Below are positions 1 to 4,957 of a stretch of 5,082 nucleotides of DNA, one piece after another. Source of the stretch: Arenicella sp. (GTDB lineage Bacteria > Pseudomonadota > Gammaproteobacteria > Arenicellales > Arenicellaceae); NCBI GenBank assembly GCA_018677115.1, contig JAHHOC010000158.1:1-5082 (forward strand), written 5' to 3'. The translations under genes and the position numbers were made by a program. Every line of letters begins with the position of its first letter. Position 1 is the first letter of the stretch. The notes beneath the pieces are model-generated. The model was not told where the DNA came from, did no database searches, and was given only the letters and a program-made list of their open reading frames with translations.

Positions 1-2
1 GT

Positions 3-413
3 TACATTGAGGAGATTGGTCCCGACTTATCGTGGGTATATCTGGAGTATACAGACACGATTGCTCACGGATTTGGCGACAGCCCTGAATTGACATCCAT
101 AGTTCAAGTAGCTGATAGCCGGGTAGGTCGATTGTGGGATGCAGTTAAACAACGCCAGCAGCGACACGATGAGAAGTGGCTCATTATAGTGACTACGGAT
201 CACGGCCGCGATGCGCAGACAGGCAAGAGTCATGGCGGCCAGACTGACAGGGAGCGAGCAATCTGGATCGCCACAAACAGTTCTGGCTTAACCAGTAATT
301 TTGGTGACAATACAGCACTGGTAGATATCCTGCCGTCAATAGTTCAGCATCTGAAACTTACTATGCCAGCGGAGGTCGAAGTCCAACTGGATGGGCAATC
401 GTTTATTCAATGA
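3..413 (+). CDS. Alkaline phosphatase superfamily phosphohydrolase (type I phosphodiesterase/sulfatase-like), C-terminal part
   Basis: The gene is cut by the left edge; the frame is open from base 3, leaving 136 residues and the stop. What remains is the C-terminal half of a metal-dependent hydrolase of the alkaline phosphatase superfamily, which cleaves phosphate or sulfate esters using two metal ions. The second-half metal ligands are visible in the usual order: Asp18 and His22 (fragment numbering) in TDTIAHGFGD, Asp66-His67 in TTDHGRD, and His77 in KSHGGQ. The nucleophile Ser/Thr and the N-terminal Asp ligands lie outside the window, so phosphatase, phosphodiesterase and sulfatase cannot be told apart. 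The motif wording resembles the type I phosphodiesterase/nucleotide pyrophosphatase branch. An internal TTG at 90 is only the first start-like codon inside the window; coding upstream of it carries Asp18 and His22, so it is not the start. The stop overlaps the next ATG. Confidence 0.85.
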   Translation, partial: YIEEIGPDLSWVYLEYTDTIAHGFGDSPELTSIVQVADSRVGRLWDAVKQRQQRHDEKWLIIVTTDHGRDAQTGKSHGGQTDRERAIWIATNSSGLTSNFGDNTALVDILPSIVQHLKLTMPAEVEVQLDGQSFIQ

Positions 414-1099
414 AGAATTGTGCTAACTGCGACAACCTCCTGACCGAGAATTCCAATTACTGTTCGCAGTGCGGTCAGAGCATCCTCAGCTTCGAAAAAC
501 CGATTAAACCGGTGTTAACTGAGATGATTCACGAATCGCTGGACATCGATGGGCGCATGTTTTTGACGCTGAAGACCTTGTTGTTGAAGCCGGGCATGCT
601 GTCACTCGAATACAGAAATGGCCGAAGAGCCAAATATACTCCGCCATTCAGAATGTATCTGGTGATCAGTATTTTGTTTTTTTTATTGGTCTCAACTCTT
701 GATTTCAGCGGTTACGGGCAGGTTGACGATTCCGTCGCTCGCTCCGAATACTATCCGAAAATAATGTTCGTTCTATTGCCGGTATTTGCGTTGTTGTTGC
801 AGCTATTTTTTAAAGGCACTTTTTATCTCTCGAATTTGATCTTTGCTATTCACATCCACTGCATTTCCTACCTGGCCTGGGCGGTCATGTTGCCACTTGA
901 GGAATATGAAAAAGCTTATCCGGTTTTTATTTACCTGCAGATTCCGTTCATCGTCTACCTGCTGGTTTACATTGTGTTGGCGTTAAAGCGTTATTACGCG
1001 GAAAGTTGGCGTAAAGTGATTGCCAAATTTTTTGCGATATTTTTTCTGTATGTGAGTGCGCTTGGTATAAGTTTTGATTACGTTCTGCATGCCTTGTAA
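410..1099 (+). CDS. DUF3667-like zinc-ribbon integral membrane protein
   Basis: This is a 229-residue membrane protein of unknown function. It opens with a zinc ribbon of two CxxC knuckles (Cys4/Cys7 and Cys18/Cys21, the second in YCSQCGQ). A conserved juxtamembrane segment around residues 44-83 follows, with the TLKTLLLKPG and EYRNGRRAKYTPPFR signatures that I associate with DUF3667. About five hydrophobic segments come next: roughly 82-97, 116-134, 138-161, 170-192 and 203-222. No signal peptide is present, so the ribbon is probably cytoplasmic. The ATG at 410 lies inside the ATGA overlap with the upstream phosphohydrolase, which points to translational coupling and a shared operon; no separate promoter or clear Shine-Dalgarno is needed. 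The family has no established biochemical role. The family call rests on remembered motifs and is fairly secure; a function should not be inferred from it. Confidence 0.85.
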   Translation: MKNCANCDNLLTENSNYCSQCGQSILSFEKPIKPVLTEMIHESLDIDGRMFLTLKTLLLKPGMLSLEYRNGRRAKYTPPFRMYLVISILFFLLVSTLDFSGYGQVDDSVARSEYYPKIMFVLLPVFALLLQLFFKGTFYLSNLIFAIHIHCISYLAWAVMLPLEEYEKAYPVFIYLQIPFIVYLLVYIVLALKRYYAESWRKVIAKFFAIFFLYVSALGISFDYVLHAL

Positions 1100-1157
1100 C
1101 AGATATTGCAGGGCGATTGTCTACTCTTAGCTGGGATCCATTGCCTTAACGGGCACT

Positions 1158-1190
1158 AGGAATACTTCGCAGTATTTCCTTTGTTCTGTT
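1158..1190 (+). terminator. Terminator-like hairpin after the DUF3667 gene
   Basis: An inverted repeat pairs 1158-1166 (AGGAATACT) with 1171-1180 (AGTATTTCCT) around a TCGC loop, with one bulged base. It is followed by a T-rich but interrupted tract (TTGTTCTGTT). The stem is AT-rich and the T-run broken, so it is a modest intrinsic terminator candidate. Its place 58 bases after the DUF3667 stop and ahead of the next promoter fits the end of the first operon. Confidence 0.45.
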
Positions 1191-1219
1191 TGTTGCGCCA
1201 ACGCAGGCAGCCATTCGGT

Positions 1220-1247
1220 TTGACTTCTGTTCAATACGAATTATTAT
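1220..1247 (+). promoter_or_regulatory. Sigma70-like promoter for the glutamine amidotransferase gene
   Basis: TTGACT at 1220-1225 (5 of 6 to consensus) and TATTAT at 1242-1247 (5 of 6) are separated by 16 bases. Transcription would start near 1254, leaving a leader of about 30 bases before the ATG at 1287. The site sits between the terminator-like hairpin and the gene, as expected for an independent transcription unit. It is predicted from consensus matching only. Confidence 0.55.
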
Positions 1248-1286
1248 GCTCGCGATTCACTATTGCCGCTTCCCTGAAATTCTCAC

Positions 1287-2027
1287 ATGACAGCCTCGAA
1301 ACCAGTTTTAATTTTACAATTGCGCCCGGAAGATGAGACTTCCGACAGTGAGTTTGCCGCGCTGCTGAAATACGGTGGCTTGCAGGAGGCTGACGTGCAT
1401 CGGATTCGCATCGAGAAGAGCGGTATTCCCCAGCTCTCGCTCGAGGCCTATTCTGCCATCATTGTCGGCGGTAGCCCCTTTGATATCAGCACCCCAGAAT
1501 TACACAAGTCAGCGATACAGAAGACCATTGAAGCCGACTTCAATCGACTGTTTGACGAGATACTTAGCAGGGATTTCCCGTTTCTCGGCGCTTGTTCAGG
1601 TTGTGGACTGTTGGGTAATTACCTGAATACTCCGATCTCGGGTAAATTCGCTGAACCAGTCAGTCAGGTAACGGTTGCCCTGACCAGTGAGGGAAAGGAG
1701 GATGCATTGCTGTCCGGTTACCCGGATCAAATATCAGTGCTCCTGGGTCACAAGGAGGCTTGTGATGAGGTGCCTCGGGGTGCCACGCTGCTGATGCAGG
1801 GAGAGGCCTGTCCTGTGCAAATGTTCCGCGTTGGTGAAAACGTGTACGCCACACAATTTCATCCCGAGGGTGACAGTGCAGGCTTTACCACACGGATTCA
1901 AACCTACAAACACCATGGTTATTTCCAACCGGAACAAGCTGATGAGTTAATCCGGGCGGTGAAACAGGCCGACACTCCGTTTGCACAGGATTTATTGAAG
2001 CGGTTTGTCAATCGATACGCTGGTTAG
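1287..2027 (+). CDS. Class I glutamine amidotransferase (stand-alone GATase1 domain)
   Basis: This 246-residue cytoplasmic protein consists almost entirely of one class I glutamine amidotransferase domain, the fold that releases ammonia from glutamine or acts as a related hydrolase. The oxyanion-strand segment IIVGGSPFDIS lies at about 58-68. The nucleophile elbow is GACSGCG with Cys103, and the His-Glu pair of the triad is in QFHPEG (His192, Glu194). A GHKEACDEVPRGA segment (154-166) corresponds to the SHxDxVxxLP region of GuaA-like amidotransferases. There is no fused synthetase domain, so this is not a full GMP synthase, although such proteins are often labelled that way. The elbow lacks the Gln usually seen two residues after its second Gly (GxCxGxQ). 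The acceptor substrate is unknown, and no acceptor-enzyme gene lies beside it. The ATG at 1287 is the first after the promoter; its Shine-Dalgarno is weak. Confidence 0.85.
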   Translation: MTASKPVLILQLRPEDETSDSEFAALLKYGGLQEADVHRIRIEKSGIPQLSLEAYSAIIVGGSPFDISTPELHKSAIQKTIEADFNRLFDEILSRDFPFLGACSGCGLLGNYLNTPISGKFAEPVSQVTVALTSEGKEDALLSGYPDQISVLLGHKEACDEVPRGATLLMQGEACPVQMFRVGENVYATQFHPEGDSAGFTTRIQTYKHHGYFQPEQADELIRAVKQADTPFAQDLLKRFVNRYAG

Positions 2028-2028
2028 T

Positions 2029-2913
2029 TCAAAGACGGATTTCTTTGCTTGACTGCGAGCGCGGAGCATAGTTGTCTCCCAGTTCTATCTGTTTGACTTG
2101 TCGAACATGCGGAGGGCTATCATCAAGCCAGCGCGCTACACCCTTTTCTATCACCAGAATTTCTTCCCACTTGGCACCGACCGAGCCCTTGCCGGCATGC
2201 GGTTCAACCAGCCAAAGTCCGTCATGCGGCGGGTGATCCGAGCATTCGGAGGTGTTCCACAAAGGATCCTCCCGCCCTATGCCAATCTGTGCAACCTTAT
2301 CTTTATAGGAAAACCAGCTCAGAGACAGGGCATCAAATCCCCTGAAACGCCAGGTAAAAGGGAGTTTCGGCAATTTGACCGCGCGGTGGCCCAATACCTC
2401 GCCCGGGTGTTTGCTGTGCACGGGCTCATAACCCATGGACCGAATATCCGCTTCCACTTTCTCCGCAATCGACTTAAAGCTGTCGCCGTTATTCACTGCG
2501 CCGAGTATTTGTTCACGGAAAACGGCGAGATTAAGCATCATCTCCCTGTGAACATCATCTTCTCCAAAACAAAAAGAATAGGAGGTGTCGACCAGGTAGC
2601 CAGCTGATATCGGGGCCGCATCCAGCACCACGCAGTCTCCCGCCTGCAGCGCACGCTTCTTGGGGAAGAAACTGCCAATCCTGAAATCACCGGGAAGCGC
2701 TGTACGCTCGCCGAACAAGACCACTGGCAGATGAAAAAAAGAACTGAATCCGGCTTTTCGATAGCGGCGCACGAGTTCGCGGGCAACATCTCTCTCAGTT
2801 TGGCCCGATACCAGTTCAGTGGCCATATTCTCCAGAATGGAAAACGACAGGCGCTGTAAATCCCGGAACTGCTCGAGTTCGACTCGGTTAAAGTTTTTTG
2901 ATTGAATAAACAC
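2029..2913 (-). CDS. M24 family metallopeptidase (Xaa-Pro aminopeptidase/methionine aminopeptidase-like)
   Basis: This 294-residue protein has the pita-bread peptidase fold of family M24, which uses two metal ions to remove N-terminal residues or cleave X-Pro bonds. All five metal ligands can be placed: Asp98 (VVLDAAP), Asp109 (YLVDTSYSF), His176 (EVLGHRAV), Glu237 (LVEPHAG) and Glu250 (AKWEEILVIEKG). The 11-residue gap between the two Asp matches the family. The creatinase-type N-terminal domain of prolidase and aminopeptidase P is absent; a short helical region of about 60 residues precedes the catalytic domain. The His-to-Glu interval is long (61 residues) and the Glu-to-Glu interval short (13), so it is not a standard methionine aminopeptidase. 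The start is GTG at 2911-2913: reading upstream in frame, no ATG, GTG or TTG occurs before a stop near 2975. No signal peptide is visible, so it is probably cytoplasmic. Its stop converges on the amidotransferase with one base between them. Confidence 0.85.
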   Translation of the reverse strand: MFIQSKNFNRVELEQFRDLQRLSFSILENMATELVSGQTERDVARELVRRYRKAGFSSFFHLPVVLFGERTALPGDFRIGSFFPKKRALQAGDCVVLDAAPISAGYLVDTSYSFCFGEDDVHREMMLNLAVFREQILGAVNNGDSFKSIAEKVEADIRSMGYEPVHSKHPGEVLGHRAVKLPKLPFTWRFRGFDALSLSWFSYKDKVAQIGIGREDPLWNTSECSDHPPHDGLWLVEPHAGKGSVGAKWEEILVIEKGVARWLDDSPPHVRQVKQIELGDNYAPRSQSSKEIRL

Positions 2914-3016
2914 CTGATCCGCAATGCCGTTTTGTTTAGATATACCGATTGCACGGTTTTTGTATAAGCCCTTTTATTGTAATCTGATACTGTTACTTCC
3001 AAAGAGGCAAAATCTA
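2914..3016. promoter_or_regulatory. Divergent intergenic region between the M24 peptidase and dienelactone hydrolase genes
   Basis: These 103 bases must hold the promoters of both divergent genes. On the plus strand, TTGCAC at 2949-2954 is 17 bases ahead of TTTTAT at 2972-2977, and a better -10-like TGTAAT lies at 2978-2983 without a well-spaced -35. On the minus strand the best -10-like word is TACAAT (reverse complement of ATTGTA, 2976-2981), with a weak TTGGAA 15 bases upstream. None of these is strong. The hydrolase Shine-Dalgarno AGAGG lies at 3003-3007. The element GTAATC-N6-TGTTAC at 2979-2996 overlaps the candidate promoters and recurs with a shorter spacer near 4800. Confidence 0.35.
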
Positions 3017-3922
3017 ATGAAATTAGAGTCAAATAATAAACATTCCCAGTTATCCATCCCACAGGAAGCCTTCGACTGGTACGATGAGTATGCTCATGGG
3101 GACATCGACCGGCGCACTTTTATGGCGCGCCTTGCCACTTTGGCAGTTGGTGGTTTAACGGTCAACGTGCTGGCTGCTGCTTTGATTCCCAACTATTCGC
3201 TGGCCGAGCAGGTCTCGTTTAATGACCCCGATATTGTCGCCACCTACGCGCAGTTTGAGTCACCCGATGGCCACGGCGAAGGACGCGGATACCTGGTAAA
3301 ACCCGCGAAGCTTGAGAATGAAGCCCCGGTAGTGCTCGTAGTGCATGAAAATCGGGGCTTGAATCCCTATATAAAAGATGTGGCTCGGCGCTTTGCAAAA
3401 CAAGGCTTCATTGCCTTTGCGCCAGATGCCCTTCATCCGCTGGGAGGGTACCCCGGCAATGATGATCAGGGACGGTCAATGCAGCGCAGTATGGATAGAG
3501 CCAAGATCGAGCAGGACTTTATCGCTGCGTCGAAATTCGCGGTCGCGCTGGAAGGCGGCAACCGCAAACTCGGTGTAGTTGGGTTTTGTTTTGGTGGCTA
3601 CATTAGCAATATGCTAGCAGCGACAGTTCCTGATGTTATCAGTGCCGCAGTTCCTTTCTATGGCACTCCTGCCAAGGATGATCTTGTAAAAAACGTGCGT
3701 TGTCCCTTGTTACTGCAATTTGCTGAAACGGATCCGCGTGTCAATAAATCCTGGCCGGAGTATGAACGAGTATTAAAGAGCAATCAGGTTACTTATACCG
3801 CACATACCTATGCCGGCACTAACCACGGTTTTCATAACGATTCCACCAGTCGTTATGACGAGCAAGCGGCTGAGCTGGCATGGAGCAGAACATTGAAATT
3901 TTTCAGCCTGCATCTAAACTAA
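3017..3922 (+). CDS. Dienelactone hydrolase family protein with twin-arginine signal (YghX-like)
   Basis: This 301-residue alpha/beta hydrolase resembles carboxymethylenebutenolidase and, closely in my recollection, E. coli YghX. Dienelactone hydrolases open lactone or ester bonds with a Cys-His-Asp triad. Here the triad is Cys191 in GFCFGG, Asp239 in AETDPRVN and His270 in TNHGFHND, with the family's Glu111 in VHENRGLNPY. The N-terminus has a twin-arginine-like motif (DRRTFM, Arg32-Arg33), a hydrophobic stretch at about 40-57 and a possible cleavage site after SLA (61-63), suggesting Tat export to the periplasm or membrane anchoring. The ATG at 3017 was chosen because AGAGG ends nine bases before it and the protein then matches YghX-type N-termini. 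An in-frame ATG at 2924 would add 31 unlike residues covering the divergent promoter region. The natural substrate is unknown. The DUF2244 gene 69 bases downstream may be cotranscribed. Confidence 0.88.
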   Translation: MKLESNNKHSQLSIPQEAFDWYDEYAHGDIDRRTFMARLATLAVGGLTVNVLAAALIPNYSLAEQVSFNDPDIVATYAQFESPDGHGEGRGYLVKPAKLENEAPVVLVVHENRGLNPYIKDVARRFAKQGFIAFAPDALHPLGGYPGNDDQGRSMQRSMDRAKIEQDFIAASKFAVALEGGNRKLGVVGFCFGGYISNMLAATVPDVISAAVPFYGTPAKDDLVKNVRCPLLLQFAETDPRVNKSWPEYERVLKSNQVTYTAHTYAGTNHGFHNDSTSRYDEQAAELAWSRTLKFFSLHLN

Positions 3923-3991
3923 CGCTATGGCACAAGCAATGATTCATGGCATTTTGAGATATTTAAGCTTTACAGCGCAGGGATTAGTACG

Positions 3992-4480
3992 ATGGTAGAG
4001 GTGCATTCTGAAGAGAGTCGTAATCTGTTGGTTTTGTCGCCAAATAAATCAATGAGCTGGCAAACCAACAAGAAAATTCTGTTGGCCATGTTCTGCGTCA
4101 ACATGATCATTGGGGTTGCCTTCGCCCTGGTGGGGGCCTGGATGATTTTGCCATTTGCAGGCCTTGAAATATTCCTTGTCGGTGTTGGCATGTACTATGT
4201 TTGCTGGAAATTGAACTTCCGCGAGACGATTGCCATCGAGCATGAATCATTGCATTTGCAGAAGGGGGTTTATTACCCAGCGCAGGAATGGCGTTGGCAG
4301 AAAAGCAACACTGCTTTGCTTAAACAGCCCGGAAACTACACTCAGAGTGCACCAGCATTGTTCCTGAAGCACCTGAATGAGACAGTGGAGATTGGCAGCT
4401 TCCTCAACAAAGCGGAAAAAGCGCGATTACGCGAATACCTGACAAACCTGGGTATTCCGGTGATTACCATCGCTCGATAA
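3992..4480 (+). CDS. DUF2244 domain integral membrane protein
   Basis: This 162-residue protein begins with a short cytoplasmic-looking segment containing SPNKSMSW, followed by two adjacent transmembrane helices at about 29-50 and 51-72. A soluble C-terminal domain follows, with RETIAIEHESLHLQKG (77-92) and VEIGSFLNKAEKARLREYL (132-150). This two-helix plus basic-tail layout is what I recall for DUF2244, a proteobacterial membrane protein of unknown role often encoded beside cytochrome c oxidase genes. The ATG at 3992 has AGGGA at 3979-3983, eight bases upstream. The gap to the hydrolase is 69 bases with no convincing terminator or promoter, so readthrough from the hydrolase is possible. A link to respiratory oxidase assembly is only a neighbourhood hint from other genomes; no oxidase gene is seen here. 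Confidence 0.82.
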   Translation: MVEVHSEESRNLLVLSPNKSMSWQTNKKILLAMFCVNMIIGVAFALVGAWMILPFAGLEIFLVGVGMYYVCWKLNFRETIAIEHESLHLQKGVYYPAQEWRWQKSNTALLKQPGNYTQSAPALFLKHLNETVEIGSFLNKAEKARLREYLTNLGIPVITIAR

Positions 4481-4494
4481 GAGCGCATCGGTTC

Positions 4495-4620
4495 ATGGCC
4501 CATATCCGTTTATCCAGCTCCATGAAGCGGGTTCTGGGGTTAAGCGGCCTGATGTTGTCATTAGTCGCATTTAGTGATGGAACAGGAAGCTTACTTCAAA
4601 GAAACGGTATTTCTCTCTGA
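4495..4620 (+). CDS. Possible 41-residue small membrane or signal-peptide-like protein
   Basis: An ATG at 4495, 14 bases after the DUF2244 stop, opens a 41-codon frame ending in TGA at 4620. A second in-frame ATG lies at 4522. Residues 10-27 (MKRVLGLSGLMLSLVAFS) have two basic residues and then a hydrophobic core, like a signal peptide or a single membrane helix; the rest (DGTGSLLQRNGISL) is polar and has no clear cleavage site. AAGAG at 4479-4483 is 11 bases before the first ATG, a weak Shine-Dalgarno. It could be a genuine small protein, or the surviving leader of a lost exported-protein gene, or chance. I recognise no family. Confidence 0.3.
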   Translation: MAHIRLSSSMKRVLGLSGLMLSLVAFSDGTGSLLQRNGISL

Positions 4621-4689
4621 CTAAACCATATGATCATTGGTGGCAGGGAAGCACCTGAAACCACGTATAAATAGCTTCTGCTAAATATA

Positions 4690-4909
4690 GTGAGATCTGC
4701 GGTGGAGTGAAGTAGGGCTTGGCAAGGAATACGCCAAATTGCAGATTCACAGGGTGACACTCTCCGCCGTCAAGCCACCCAATCCTGAAAATTGTAATCA
4801 ATTGTTACTGATGGTGAAGTCTCCTATCCATTTGGGACCCCTAATGGCATTGTATCGCCCGGGTATCGAGGTTCCCGGTTAAAAACAGTTGATTGCGGGG
4901 GCAATCTAC
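4690..4909 (+). promoter_or_regulatory. Candidate structured 5' leader or small RNA
   Basis: Stem A pairs GTGAgATCTGC (4690-4700, one bulged G) with GCAGATTCAC (4741-4750) and encloses a hairpin TTGGC (4719-4723)/GCCAA (4733-4737). Stem B pairs GCGG and GAGTG (4699-4709) with CACTC and CCGC (4758-4767). B crosses A and shares two bases with it, so the two conflict. Downstream hairpins are CCATT/AATGG (4828-4847), CCGGG/CCCGG (4859-4878) and GATTGC-GGGG-GCAATC (4891-4906), the last gaining two more pairs beyond a T-T mismatch. This could be a cis-regulatory leader for the exported-protein gene or an independent RNA. It matches no riboswitch class I can name, and no aligned sequences were available to test it. 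Confidence 0.3.
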
Positions 4910-4943
4910 GAGTCAAACGTGAACCAACATTAAAATTTAGCTT

Positions 4944-4950
4944 AAAGGGG
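4944..4950 (+). promoter_or_regulatory. Shine-Dalgarno site of the exported-protein gene
   Basis: AAAGGGG ends seven bases before the ATG at 4958. This spacing and its purine richness decide the start of the truncated gene at the right edge. The word ACATTAAA occurs on both sides of it (4927-4934 and 4951-4958). Confidence 0.7.
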
Positions 4951-4957
4951 ACATTAA

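Larger units (their letters stand above)
4481..4957 (+). other. Long intergenic region with possible small ORF and structured leader
   Basis: Apart from the possible 41-codon frame at its start, these 477 bases contain no convincing gene on either strand. The second half is rich in inverted repeats (4690-4750, 4699-4767, 4828-4847, 4859-4878, 4888-4909) and ends in a strong Shine-Dalgarno for the exported-protein gene. No promoter with both a good -35 and a good -10 was found. TATAAAT near 4664 and TAAAAT at 4931-4936 are isolated -10-like words. Confidence 0.5.

Noticed and set aside
1375..1626. Alternate-frame plus-strand ORF inside the amidotransferase gene, and minus-strand frames at 1660-1937
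   Set aside because: They are shadows of a gene with an intact catalytic triad and show no motifs of their own.
2098..2607. Plus-strand open frame of 169 codons opposite the M24 peptidase gene
   Set aside because: It lies wholly antisense to a gene with all five M24 metal ligands, and its translation shows no recognisable domain.
2924..3016. Extended start for the dienelactone hydrolase at ATG 2924
   Set aside because: The added 31 residues do not resemble family N-termini and cover the region needed for divergent promoters, while ATG 3017 has its own AGAGG site.
2538..3062. Minus-strand open frame of 174 codons across the divergent region
   Set aside because: It overlaps the M24 gene in another frame and the start of the hydrolase gene; it has low-complexity content with no motif.
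4471..4485. Hairpin CGCTC-GATAA-GAGCG over the DUF2244 stop as a terminator
   Set aside because: The stem is perfect but only 5 bp, and no T-tract follows.
4630..4674. A 14-residue frame beginning MIIGG
   Set aside because: No ribosome binding site and too short to support.
4811..4882. A 23-codon frame (MVKSPIHLGPLM...) as a leader peptide
   Set aside because: It has no Shine-Dalgarno site and no run of regulatory codons, and it overlaps two hairpins; chance is sufficient.
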